Origin: CAYNXB01 sp964401045
Lineage (GTDB): Bacteria; Pseudomonadota; Alphaproteobacteria; Sphingomonadales; Sphingomonadaceae
Assembly (NCBI GenBank): GCA_964401045.1
Contig: CAYNXB010000014.1
Span: 1 to 44,153 of the forward strand
Reading direction: 5' to 3'
DNA length: 44,153 nucleotides
Program-made: the position numbers and the translations under genes
In this document: piece by piece, positions 17,084 through 25,071 of the stretch
Position numbering within the stretch: position 1 is the stretch's first letter
How the letters are laid out: each line of letters starts with the position of its first letter
Notes under the pieces: model-generated
The model's database searches: none
What the model was told of the DNA's origin: nothing
What the model saw: the letters and a program-made list of their open reading frames with translations, nothing else

Positions 17084-18138
17084 ACGCGCCGTTCGCTCTC
17101 GCCGGCGAATACGTGCGCGAAGCCGACTTGCGTCAGCCGGATGAGGCGGCGCGGATCGAAGGCTTCGTGGCGGAGATGCACGGAACGCTGTTTCAGCGCC
17201 CGGCGTGGCTGTGCGCCGTGCAGCGCGGAACGGGCCAGGGCGCGATCGGGCTTGTCGCGGAGAAGCGCGGGCAGATGACCGGCTGGCTACCGCTTTCCGA
17301 AGTGCATTCGCCGGTGTTCGGCCGGGCTCTGGTGTCGAGCGGGTTCGCCGTCGGCGGCGGGGTTCTGGCGGAGAGCAACTGCACCGCGCTGGCGCTGACT
17401 GGCGCGGCGCAGGAACTGGCGCTGCGGCGGTCGTGCGCGAGCGTCGAGCTGCGCGGCGGTGTCGTGCCCGCGCACTGGGCGGTCCGCAGCGACAGCCATT
17501 GCGGCTTCGTGGCTTCGCTCGCCCGGGATGACGAAGCGCAACTCAGCGCGATCCCGCGCAAGCAACGCGCCGAAGTGCGCAAGAGCCTCGACAGCGAGCT
17601 GACCGTTGCGGCTGGACGCGACGAAGCCGAACGTGCCGCGCATTACGCGGTCTATGCCGAGAGCGTGCGCAACCTCGGCACGCCGGTGTTCCCGCGCGCG
17701 CTGTTCGACGCCGCGCTCGATGCGCTCGACGGGGATATTCTCACCGTACGCCATCGCGGCAAGCCCGTGGCGAGCGTGCTGTCGTTCTACCACGACGGCG
17801 CTGTCATGCCCTATTGGGGCGGCGGCACTTACGAAGCACGTTCCTTGCGCGCCAACGAGCGGATGTATTTCGAGCTGATGCTGCACGCGCGCCGCCGCGG
17901 TTGCGAGACGTTCGATTTCGGCCGCTCGAAGACCGGTAGCGGGCCATACAACTACAAGAAGAACTGGGGCTTTGAGCCCGAGCCTTTGACCTATGCGAGT
18001 TGGACCGCGTCCGGTGCCGCCGCGCGTGACGCGGATCCGACCAGCGCTCGCCATGCTCCGCGGATTGCGTTGTGGAAGCGCCTGCCGCTGCCGCTGGCGA
18101 ATGCGCTCGGCCCGTACATCGCGCGAGGGCTGGGATGA
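17080..18138 (+). CDS. FemAB-family XrtA/PEP-CTERM system-associated protein
   Basis: A 352-residue protein with tandem GNAT-like folds of the FemAB group (TIGR03019 type). Visible family segments are LFQRPAWLCAVQRG near residue 29, LSAIPRKQRAEVRKSL near 150, VASVLSFYHDGAVMPYWGGG and FDFGRSKTGSGPYNYKKNWG near 280. FemAB relatives add amino acids to peptidoglycan precursors or sugars using aminoacyl-tRNA. The donor and acceptor for the XrtA members are not established as far as I know. The GTG start overlaps the deacetylase stop, and its own stop overlaps the glycosyltransferase ATG, so translation of the three is coupled. Confidence 0.88.
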   Translation: MNAPFALAGEYVREADLRQPDEAARIEGFVAEMHGTLFQRPAWLCAVQRGTGQGAIGLVAEKRGQMTGWLPLSEVHSPVFGRALVSSGFAVGGGVLAESNCTALALTGAAQELALRRSCASVELRGGVVPAHWAVRSDSHCGFVASLARDDEAQLSAIPRKQRAEVRKSLDSELTVAAGRDEAERAAHYAVYAESVRNLGTPVFPRALFDAALDALDGDILTVRHRGKPVASVLSFYHDGAVMPYWGGGTYEARSLRANERMYFELMLHARRRGCETFDFGRSKTGSGPYNYKKNWGFEPEPLTYASWTASGAAARDADPTSARHAPRIALWKRLPLPLANALGPYIARGLG

Positions 18139-19361
18139 CCGAGATCCTGTTCCTCGCGCACCGCGTACCGTTCCCACCTGACCGCGGCGACAAGATCCGG
18201 TCGCACCATGTGCTCAAGCGGCTGGCCGAGATCGCGCCCGTCCATGTCGCCACATTCGGCGATACCGACGACGACATGGCGCAGGATGGCGCGCTCGCGC
18301 AGGTGGCCGCGAGCCACTGCCTGGTCCGGCGCGAGAAGCCGTTGTGGCGCGCAGGGCTCGAAGCGCTCAGGAACCACGAATCGGTAAGCATCGCGGCGTT
18401 CCGCGATGAGCGGCTTGCTCAACGGGTGCGCGAGACTCTGGCGAGCCGGTCCATCTCGGCGATCTACGTGTTCTCCGGGCAGATGGGGCAATACGTTCCC
18501 GCGGACTTCGGCGGTCGCGTGGTGCTCGACCTGGTCGATGTCGATAGCGCCAAGTTCGAAGCTTATGCCGGTGAGCGCCGCTGGCCGGCGAGCAAGCTCT
18601 ATGCTCGCGAGGGCAAGCGTCTCGCGCGTGAGGAAGCGCGGCTGGCGCAGCGTGTGGACGTGACGCTGCTGGTGAGCGAGGAGGAGGCAGCGCTGTTCCG
18701 CAGCCGCTCGGCTGACGCGCGTGAGGTGCGGGCCCTTACCAACGGGATCGACGCCGCGTTCTTCAATCCGGCGGCCGTCGAGCCGCATCCGGAGCTCGCC
18801 TCCGGCGGCCCGCACATCGTGTTCACCGGCCAGATGGATTACCCGCCGAATATCGCCGCGGCGAAGCGTGCGGCCGAGCGCTTGTTTCCCGCGATCCGCG
18901 AAGTCTATCCGGCGGCACAACTGCACGTGGTCGGCCGCGCGCCGCCAGCCGCACTGACCAAGCTCGATGGCAAGCTCGGGGTGCGCGTGTGGGGCGCGGT
19001 GCCCGACGTGCGGCCGTTCCTCGCCGCTGCCAATATCGTGCTGGTCCCGCTGGAGATCGCCCGCGGGGTACAGAACAAGGTTCTCGAAGCGATGGCGATG
19101 GGCCGCCCGGTGCTGGCGACTTCGGGCGCCGCGACCGGGATAGGCGCCGAAGCGGGGCGGCACCTGATCGTCGCGGACCGCGATCGTGCGCTGATCGCCG
19201 AAGGCCTGACGCTGCTGGCCCACCCCGAGCGTGGCGTGGTATTCGGACTTACCGCGCGCGAATTCGTGCTCGCGAACAAGACCTGGCCGGCAACGCTCGC
19301 CGCGCTGCCTGAGCTGGTCGGATTCGGCCCGGCGGGCGGGAACGCGCGCGATGCCGCTTGA
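18135..19361 (+). CDS. PEP-CTERM/XrtA system glycosyltransferase (GT-B fold)
   Basis: A 408-residue glycosyltransferase of the TIGR03087-like group. The N-terminus ILFLAHRVPFPPDRGDKIRS is diagnostic for the group. The C-terminal Rossmann domain has FTGQMDYPPNIAAAKRAAE, VHVVGRAPP-like strand segments and the nucleotide-sugar-binding VLEAMAMGRPVLAT with the conserved Glu. It should add one sugar to the growing repeat unit on the cytoplasmic face; the sugar is unknown. The ATG at 18135 overlaps the FemAB stop (ATGA). The end overlaps the exosortase start by 11 bases. It is the only glycosyltransferase in the window. Confidence 0.9.
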   Translation: MTEILFLAHRVPFPPDRGDKIRSHHVLKRLAEIAPVHVATFGDTDDDMAQDGALAQVAASHCLVRREKPLWRAGLEALRNHESVSIAAFRDERLAQRVRETLASRSISAIYVFSGQMGQYVPADFGGRVVLDLVDVDSAKFEAYAGERRWPASKLYAREGKRLAREEARLAQRVDVTLLVSEEEAALFRSRSADAREVRALTNGIDAAFFNPAAVEPHPELASGGPHIVFTGQMDYPPNIAAAKRAAERLFPAIREVYPAAQLHVVGRAPPAALTKLDGKLGVRVWGAVPDVRPFLAAANIVLVPLEIARGVQNKVLEAMAMGRPVLATSGAATGIGAEAGRHLIVADRDRALIAEGLTLLAHPERGVVFGLTAREFVLANKTWPATLAALPELVGFGPAGGNARDAA

Positions 19362-20904
19362 TCTCGCGCTGCCCCGGGCCGCTTTTCGGCTAACGATCCC
19401 TACCGACTGGCGCATGCCGCTGGCGCGCCTCGCGATTGCGTGGGCGGCGCTGATCATGCTGTTCCATTCCGACTGGGCGGACATGGCCGGGCAATGGTGG
19501 AACAGCTCGACCTACAACCACATCCTGCTGGTGCCGGCGATCCTGCTGTGGCTCGCATGGCAGCGCGCGCCGGCGCTGGCGAAGCTCAAGCCGGTAGCGT
19601 GGTGGCCCGCACTCATAGTGCTCGCGGCGGCGCTGTTCGCGTGGCTGCTTGGCGCCGTATCCGGGCTCAACACGGCGCGGCATCTCGGGCTGGTGGTGGC
19701 ACTGCAGGCCAGTTTCGTCACCTTGCTCGGTCCGCGCGTCTCGGCGGCAATGCTGTTTCCGCTCGGCTACCTGCTCGCGCTCGTGCCGTTCGGCGACGAG
19801 CTGGTTCCGGCCTTGCAACTGATCACTGCCGAATTGACCATCGGCCTGACCCACCTGAGCGGCATTCCCGCGCAGATCGAGGGCGTGTTCATCGATACGC
19901 CCGCCGGATTGTTCGAGGTCGCGGAAGCGTGCTCGGGCGTGAAATTCCTGGTGGCGATGGTCGCGCTGGGGGCGCTGGTGGCCAACCTCGGCTTCCGCTC
20001 GTGGAAGCGGCGTGCGCTGTTCATGCTCGCGGCGATCGTGCTGCCGATCCTCGCCAACGGCGTGCGCGCCTGGGGCACGATCTACATCGCCCAGTTCGCC
20101 GGGGTCGAGTTCGCGGCGGGCGTCGACCATGTGGTCTACGGCTGGGTGTTTTTCGCGGTGGTTATGGGCGTGTTGCTGGCGTTGGCGTGGCGTTTCTTTG
20201 ACCGGGCGATCGACGATCCCTACATCGATGCGGCTGCGATCGAGGCTTCTCCGCTGCTCGCGAAGGCATCGCGCTGGGCGTTCAACGGCTGGGCCGCTCT
20301 GGCGCTAGCCGCCGGGTTGGCAGCAGGCGGACAAGCCTGGGCGCACGCCGCCGAACAACTCGAAGCGCCGGTAGCGGAGACGATCTCGCTTCCCGACGTG
20401 CCGGGCTGGCACCTCGTGCCGGTGGAATCCGCCTATTGGTGGGAGCCGCGCGCTTCGGGTGCCGACCACCGCCTGCTCGGCCGCTATCGCGATGCGGAAG
20501 GCCGGGAGGTCGACGTGTCCTACGCGCTCTATCGCTCGCAGGACGAGGGGCGCGAGGCGGGCGCGTTCGGCGAGGGCGCGCTGGTCCCGGACAGCGACTG
20601 GCGCTGGCTCGAGCCAGGTCCGGCTATTGGCGGCGGTGCGGGCGAATGGCTGCTCGCCGGGGGCCACACCAAACGGCTCGCGGTGACCTGGTACCGAACT
20701 GGCGGCACGCTCACCGGCAGCAACGCGCGCCTAAAGCTCTCCAACATGCGCGACCGGCTCGCACTCGCCGCGCATCCGACGGCGGCGCTGATCCTGTCCG
20801 CCGAAGCGCGGCCCGGCCATGACGCCGCGCAGGCGGTCGAAGCGTTCCGCGCGTCCGCAGGCGATACCGCCGCGTGGATGGACGCCATCGCGCGCGGCAG
20901 CTAG
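19351..20904 (+). CDS. xrtA: Exosortase A with C-terminal EpsI domain
   Basis: A 517-residue integral membrane transpeptidase-like protease that cleaves PEP-CTERM sorting signals and is thought to transfer the protein to another molecule during export. About eight transmembrane helices occupy residues 20-310. The catalytic cysteine is Cys194 in AEACSGVKFL, with Arg239 in NGVRAWG and His260 in VDHVVYGW as partners. Residues 320-517 form an EpsI-type periplasmic domain (DUF3485), with SYALYRSQDEGREAGAFGEG and LAVTWYRTGG visible. Fusion of XrtA to EpsI is known. The ATG at 19351 overlaps the preceding gene. No PEP-CTERM substrate is encoded in this window. Confidence 0.94.
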   Translation: MPLDLALPRAAFRLTIPTDWRMPLARLAIAWAALIMLFHSDWADMAGQWWNSSTYNHILLVPAILLWLAWQRAPALAKLKPVAWWPALIVLAAALFAWLLGAVSGLNTARHLGLVVALQASFVTLLGPRVSAAMLFPLGYLLALVPFGDELVPALQLITAELTIGLTHLSGIPAQIEGVFIDTPAGLFEVAEACSGVKFLVAMVALGALVANLGFRSWKRRALFMLAAIVLPILANGVRAWGTIYIAQFAGVEFAAGVDHVVYGWVFFAVVMGVLLALAWRFFDRAIDDPYIDAAAIEASPLLAKASRWAFNGWAALALAAGLAAGGQAWAHAAEQLEAPVAETISLPDVPGWHLVPVESAYWWEPRASGADHRLLGRYRDAEGREVDVSYALYRSQDEGREAGAFGEGALVPDSDWRWLEPGPAIGGGAGEWLLAGGHTKRLAVTWYRTGGTLTGSNARLKLSNMRDRLALAAHPTAALILSAEARPGHDAAQAVEAFRASAGDTAAWMDAIARGS

Positions 20905-20914
20905 GCGCCCTGCC

Positions 20915-22810
20915 ATGTGCGGGATCGCAGGCATCTTCCACCTCACCACGCCCAAGCCGGTCGACCCTGCACGGGTCGAGCGGATGACCGAAGCGCTTTA
21001 TCACCGCGGCCCCGACGGCTCCGGTATCTGGACCGCGCCGGGTATCGGGCTGGGGTTCCGCCGGTTGTCGATCATCGATCTCGCGGGCTCGCCGCAGCCG
21101 ATGCATTCGACCGACGGGCGCGCGGTGCTGGTGTTCAACGGCGAGATTTACAATTTCCGCGAGCTGCGGCGCGAGCTGGAAGCAGGAGGGGCGGTCTTCC
21201 GCACCGAGGGCGACGGCGAGACAATCCTTGCTGCGTACCAGAAGTGGGGCGTCGATTGCCTGCCGCGGCTGCACGGCATGTTCGCCTTCGCGCTTTACGA
21301 TCTGGACCGGCGCACCTTGCTGCTGGCGCGCGACCGGCTCGGGGTGAAGCCGCTGCTCATGGCACGGTTGAGCGACGGCAGCCTGGCGTTCGCCTCGGAG
21401 CTCAAGGGCCTGCTCGCGCACCCGCTGCTGCGCCGCGAGCCGGATGTGAAAGCGGTCGAGGATTACATGACCTGGGGCTATGTCCCCGACCACGCCTCAT
21501 TGCTGCAAGGCGTCGAAAAGCTGCCCGCCGGCCATTATCTCCTGCTCAGGCAGGGCGTCGCGCCGGGCGCGCCCGTGCGCTGGTGGGACGTGAGCTTCGC
21601 CGGGCGGCACAAGGGATCGGATGCCGATCTCGAGGCAGAGCTGCTGTACCACCTGCGCCAGGCGGTGACCAGCCGGATGATCTCCGACGTGCCGCTGGGC
21701 GCGTTCCTCTCCGGCGGGGTCGACAGCTCGACGGTTGTGGCGTTGATGGCCGAGGCAAGCCGCGAGCGGGTGCGCACCTGCTCGATCGGATTCGACGAAG
21801 CCGCGCTCGACGAGAGCAGCTACGCCGAGCGGGTGGCGAACCTGTTCGCGACCAGCCACAGCGCCAGGCGCGTCGATCCGGACGACTTTTCCGATGTAGA
21901 TCGGCTCGCGGAAATCTTCGATGAGCCGTTTGCCGACGCCTCGGCGCTACCGACGCTGCGGGTGTGCCAGTTGGCGCGCGAGACGGTCACGGTCGCGCTC
22001 TCCGGCGACGGTGCGGACGAAGCGTTCGCCGGATACCGCCGCCAGGTGTTCCACGCCGGTGAGGAGCGGGTGCGCTCGCTGCTGCCGGCCGGGTTCCGGC
22101 GTGCCGCGCTCGGCACGCTCGCGGACATTTATCCCAAGGCCGACTGGGCACCGCGTCCGCTGCGCGCCAAGGCCACCCTGCGGGCGATCGCGGGCAGCGG
22201 GGACGAAGGCTACGCCCGCGCGGTCGCGGTGTGTTCGCCGGAACTGCGCGAGCGGCTCTATTCGGCCGAATTCCTTCGCCGCCGCGGTGCCTATCGCGGC
22301 GAAGACCGCTGGATCGAGACGATGCAGCGGGCCGAGGCGCGCTCGGGCCTCGATCGCGCGCAATACGCCGACCTGATGTTCTGGCTCCCCGGAGACATCC
22401 TCACCAAGGTCGACCGCACCAGCATGGCAGTGAGCCTCGAGGCACGCGAGCCGCTGCTCGATCACCGCCTGGTCGAGTTCGCGGCCTCGCTTCCCGAACG
22501 GATGCGGGTGCGCGGCGGGCAGGGCAAATGGCTGATGAAGCGCACCATGCGCCGCTACTTGCCGGACGACATTCTCTACCGGCCCAAGCAAGGTTTCGTG
22601 ACACCCATCGCGCAGTGGCTGCGCGGGCCGCTGGCAGGGGCTGCACGGGCGATCTCAAACAGCGCGCCGCTGGCGAGGAGCGGGTGGTTCGATCCGGTGC
22701 AAATCGGCCACATCGCCGAGGCGCACATTGCCGGCCGCAGCGATCAGTCACGCGTGCTGTGGCAGCTCATCATGCTCGACCGATCATTGCAGAAGCTCGG
22801 CATCGGCTGA
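20915..22810 (+). CDS. XrtA/PEP-CTERM system amidotransferase (asparagine synthase-like)
   Basis: A 631-residue protein with an N-terminal class-II glutaminase domain (MCGIAGIF; Cys2 is the nucleophile after Met removal, with NGEIYNFRELR further on) and a C-terminal ATP-pyrophosphatase domain (GAFLSGGVDSSTVVALMA near residue 265, ALSGDGADEAFAGY near 360). It uses glutamine to amidate a carboxylate, perhaps a uronic acid or other group of the polymer, as in the exosortase-associated amidotransferase-1 group (TIGR03108 type). The target is inferred. It is the last gene of the plus arm; the 169 bases after it are AT-rich and regulatory in appearance. Confidence 0.92.
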   Translation: MCGIAGIFHLTTPKPVDPARVERMTEALYHRGPDGSGIWTAPGIGLGFRRLSIIDLAGSPQPMHSTDGRAVLVFNGEIYNFRELRRELEAGGAVFRTEGDGETILAAYQKWGVDCLPRLHGMFAFALYDLDRRTLLLARDRLGVKPLLMARLSDGSLAFASELKGLLAHPLLRREPDVKAVEDYMTWGYVPDHASLLQGVEKLPAGHYLLLRQGVAPGAPVRWWDVSFAGRHKGSDADLEAELLYHLRQAVTSRMISDVPLGAFLSGGVDSSTVVALMAEASRERVRTCSIGFDEAALDESSYAERVANLFATSHSARRVDPDDFSDVDRLAEIFDEPFADASALPTLRVCQLARETVTVALSGDGADEAFAGYRRQVFHAGEERVRSLLPAGFRRAALGTLADIYPKADWAPRPLRAKATLRAIAGSGDEGYARAVAVCSPELRERLYSAEFLRRRGAYRGEDRWIETMQRAEARSGLDRAQYADLMFWLPGDILTKVDRTSMAVSLEAREPLLDHRLVEFAASLPERMRVRGGQGKWLMKRTMRRYLPDDILYRPKQGFVTPIAQWLRGPLAGAARAISNSAPLARSGWFDPVQIGHIAEAHIAGRSDQSRVLWQLIMLDRSLQKLGIG

Positions 22811-22831
22811 AATACGTCGATTTTTTCGGCG

Positions 22832-22927
22832 TTATCCATAACGATTAACTTATCGGAATCCGAGATTTGCACATCAGCTAAATACCGGATTGCCAAGGGA
22901 GTCAGTGTTAACATAGAATTATCCATA
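22832..22927. repeat. Direct repeat TTATCCATA in an AT-rich gap
   Basis: TTATCCATA occurs at 22832-22840 and again at 22919-22927, and a shorter TTATC at 22850-22854. The nonamer differs at one position from the DnaA-box consensus TTATCCACA. The whole gap 22811-22979 is clearly less GC-rich than the genes on both sides. The second copy overlaps the proposed -10 region of the following gene. The repeats may be operators; no regulator is identified. Confidence 0.5.
22890..22919 (+). promoter_or_regulatory. Candidate promoter of the rpfF-like gene, with CtrA-like half-sites
   Basis: TTGCCA (22890-22895) and TAGAAT (22914-22919) are separated by 18 bases, a reasonable sigma-70-type promoter. Transcription would start near 22926 and give a leader of about 55 bases. 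TTAA-N7-TTAT at 22908-22922 overlaps the -10 element and misses the alphaproteobacterial CtrA consensus TTAA-N7-TTAA by one base. Both assignments are by eye. Confidence 0.45.
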
Positions 22928-22979
22928 CCAACCGCGACACTTTTCGCAGTCGGCAGAGGGTTGTAACGAGGGGCATTTG

Positions 22980-23939
22980 ATGGACCGGCCGGCGCATGAC
23001 CTAGACCGGGACCTGGGCGGCTCACCCCCAGCCGATAACCCCATTCTTCCACTTGGACATGATGACGAACGGCTGGTCGAGCGCAGCAAGCGCCACCTCG
23101 CCATTCCCGAGGAGCTGCTCAAACTGAACGAGCTCGACGTGTTCTACGACGGCGAGCTCCAGACGCTGTGGACCTATATGCATCCCGCGGGCCGGCCGAG
23201 CTTCAACCCGGCGATGCTCCATGATTTCGAAACCTGGCAGCGGCTGATCGCGGCGAGTTTCGGGCCGGACAAGGTGCCGCTGCGGTTCCTCGTCCTCGGC
23301 AGCCGGGCGCCCGGGGTGTTCTGCTTCGGTGGGGATCTGGAGCTGTTCCAGCGCCTGATTCGCGAAGGCAATCGCCGCGCGCTCAAGGAATACGGTTATC
23401 GCTGCGTCGAAATCCTGTTCCGCAACCTCCACGCGCTCGACCTGCCGATGCTCACCGTCGGGCTGGTGGAAGGCGCGGCGCTGGGTGGCGGGTTCGAGGC
23501 GCTGCTGTCATTCGACTATATCATCGCCGAACGCGGCGCGACTTTCGGCTTGCCGGAGATCATGTTCGGCCTGTTCCCCGGCATGGGCGCGCACGCGATG
23601 TTGTCCCGCAAGATCGGCACCGCGATGGCCGACAGGCTGATCGTCTCGAACGAGACTTACACCGCTGAGCAGATGTACGACATGGGCCTCGTCCATCGCC
23701 TGGCGGAGCCGGGTGAGGGCCTGGCCGCCTGCCGCGATTTCATCGTCAAGTCGGACCGCAGGCACGCTGGCCTTGTCGCCGCGCGCAAGGCGATGAAGAT
23801 CTCAGCGGGACTCACGCTCGACGAACTCAAGCGTATCGTGGACCTGTGGGCCCAGACCGCGCTCAAGCTACGCGAGCAGGACCTGAAGGTGATGAGCCGG
23901 CTGGCGGCGGCGCAGGCGCGACTGGCCGACGCCGCCTGA
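22980..23939 (+). CDS. rpfF: RpfF-like DSF synthase (crotonase fold)
   Basis: A 319-residue crotonase-superfamily protein that looks much closer to RpfF than to ordinary enoyl-CoA hydratases. RpfF makes cis-2-unsaturated fatty-acid signals of the DSF family from acyl-ACP by combined dehydratase and thioesterase action. Shared segments are FGGDLELFQRLIREGNR, ALGGGFEALLS and FGLPEIMFGLFPGMGAHAM. Glu173 and Glu193, twenty residues apart, match the two catalytic glutamates of Xanthomonas RpfF. The first 45 residues are an extra polar extension. The ATG at 22980 follows GAGGGG. No RpfC/RpfG sensor genes lie nearby. Convergent with the pirin gene, six bases apart. Confidence 0.85.
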   Translation: MDRPAHDLDRDLGGSPPADNPILPLGHDDERLVERSKRHLAIPEELLKLNELDVFYDGELQTLWTYMHPAGRPSFNPAMLHDFETWQRLIAASFGPDKVPLRFLVLGSRAPGVFCFGGDLELFQRLIREGNRRALKEYGYRCVEILFRNLHALDLPMLTVGLVEGAALGGGFEALLSFDYIIAERGATFGLPEIMFGLFPGMGAHAMLSRKIGTAMADRLIVSNETYTAEQMYDMGLVHRLAEPGEGLAACRDFIVKSDRRHAGLVAARKAMKISAGLTLDELKRIVDLWAQTALKLREQDLKVMSRLAAAQARLADAA

Positions 23940-23945
23940 TCGGCG

Positions 23946-24644
23946 CTACCGCGCGTCGACCAGCACCAGCTCGGCATCGTCGAGCGCTTCGACCTCGATC
24001 GCATCTTCGCCGGTAATCGCCACGCCGTCGCGGGTTTCGGCCTCCACGCCGTTGACGCGTATGCGGCCGCTTGCCGCGACGAGGTACTGGTGGCGCGATG
24101 GGGTGGCCTCGTAAGTCACCCGTTCGCCCGCCGAGAGCGTCGCTGCGAGAATGCGCGCATCGCTGCGCAAGGGCAGGGCGTTATCGCCCTCGGGATCGCC
24201 ACTGGCGAGCACCTCCCACGTGCCGGAACGCTCGCCGCGCGGGAACTCGCGCATGCCCCAATCGGGTTCGCCGCCCGCGCGGTCGGGGAGGATCCAGATC
24301 TGGAACAGCGTCGTATCTTCGTCCTCGAGGTTGTATTCCGCGTGGACCACGCCGCTGCCGGCGCTCATCACCTGCACGTCGCCGGCGCCGGTGCGGCCCT
24401 CGTTGCCCATCGAATCCTTGTGGCTCACCGCGCCCGTGCGGACGAACGTGATGATTTCCATGTCGTTGTGGCCGTGCGGGGGAAAGCCGGCCTTGGGCGC
24501 GATCCGGTCATCGTTCCACACTCGAATCTTGCCCCAGCCCATGCGCTCGGGGTCGTGATAGTCGGAGAACGAGAAGTGGTAACGGGTGTCGAGCCAGCCG
24601 TGGTCGCGGTGCGCCAGGCCAGCGAAAGGGCGAACGTCGATCAT
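23946..24644 (-). CDS. Pirin-family bicupin protein
   Basis: A 232-residue bicupin like E. coli YhhW, whose family includes quercetin 2,3-dioxygenases and proteins of unknown cellular role. HGWLDTRYHFSFSDYHDPE, the metal-binding PHGHNDMEIITF, and SAGSGVVHAEYN with the third histidine are all present. The glutamate ligand is also kept, so a metal-binding cupin 1 is likely. Alignment by eye with YhhW puts the start at the ATG of MIDVRPF (24644), eight bases after GGGG. The ATG two codons upstream at 24650 lies too close to that site. A strong potential hairpin covers this ribosome-binding region. Confidence 0.9.
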   Translation of the reverse strand: MIDVRPFAGLAHRDHGWLDTRYHFSFSDYHDPERMGWGKIRVWNDDRIAPKAGFPPHGHNDMEIITFVRTGAVSHKDSMGNEGRTGAGDVQVMSAGSGVVHAEYNLEDEDTTLFQIWILPDRAGGEPDWGMREFPRGERSGTWEVLASGDPEGDNALPLRSDARILAATLSAGERVTYEATPSRHQYLVAASGRIRVNGVEAETRDGVAITGEDAIEVEALDDAELVLVDAR

Positions 24645-24651
24645 GTCCATT

Positions 24652-24700
24652 TCCCCACATCGGCGGGGTGTTGCCGCCGGAATTGAGCCAAATGTGGGGA
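24652..24700 (-). promoter_or_regulatory. Hairpin that would mask the pirin ribosome-binding site
   Basis: In the minus-strand RNA, TCCCCACAT (24700-24692) is perfectly complementary to ATGTGGGGA (24660-24652), which contains the pirin Shine-Dalgarno GGGG. Nested inside, CGGCGG (24679-24674) pairs with CCGCCG (24666-24661) and stacks directly on the outer stem. The structure would hide the start region. It could regulate translation, end transcription from the gene upstream, or be a protein operator in DNA. Confidence 0.45.
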
Positions 24701-24738
24701 CTGCGCGCGTTCCGTCAACAGGCCCCGGAAGAGTCCGG

Positions 24739-25071
24739 TCAACGATGGGTGGAACGGTCTGCGATACGCGGGTGGCTGCCGAGCGGCTCGTAGCGCCGTT
24801 CGCCGGTGAGCGGGTCGATCCACACCTCGACCGCTTCGCCCGTCTCGTCGTCGATGAACTTCTCGTCGGTCAGCCGCCAATCCGAATGCGGGACCGATTT
24901 CTGTTGCCCTTGCCGGCCATAGCGGCGCTCCCACACCAGGCTCGCCAGAACCAGCAGGCCGATGATCGCGAGCGGGAAGCCGCCGCCTCCGGTCATCGCC
25001 ATCAACGCGCCGCCGCCGAGCAATGCCGCCACCCCCGCGATCAGCGCGACGAGGCGGGCGTTGTTGCTCAT
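24739..25071 (-). CDS. Small membrane protein of unknown function
   Basis: A 110-residue protein. Two hydrophobic stretches (about residues 7-26 and 31-46, LVALIAGVAALLGGGALMAM and FPLAIIGLLVLASLVW) form a helical hairpin. They are followed by a charged cytoplasmic or periplasmic tail with the segment DEKFIDDETGEAVEVWIDPLTGERRYEPLG, which looks like a conserved beta motif. I do not recognise a family. The ATG overlaps the stop of the upstream YbjQ-type gene by four bases, so the two are translated together. Confidence 0.78.
   Translation of the reverse strand: MSNNARLVALIAGVAALLGGGALMAMTGGGGFPLAIIGLLVLASLVWERRYGRQGQQKSVPHSDWRLTDEKFIDDETGEAVEVWIDPLTGERRYEPLGSHPRIADRSTHR

Noticed and set aside
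22811..22842. T-run and inverted repeat after the amidotransferase as an intrinsic terminator
   Set aside because: The T-run lies within the imperfect stem and not after it, so the arrangement does not fit a terminator.
22811..22979. AT-rich gap with DnaA-box-like nonamers as a replication origin
   Set aside because: No dnaA, dnaN, hemE, parAB or gidA nearby, only two imperfect boxes and a short gap; a promoter region explains it better.
22744..23052. A 102-codon minus-strand frame across the gap before the rpfF-like gene
   Set aside because: It overlaps the ends of two well-supported genes, has no ribosome-binding site and contains no recognisable feature.
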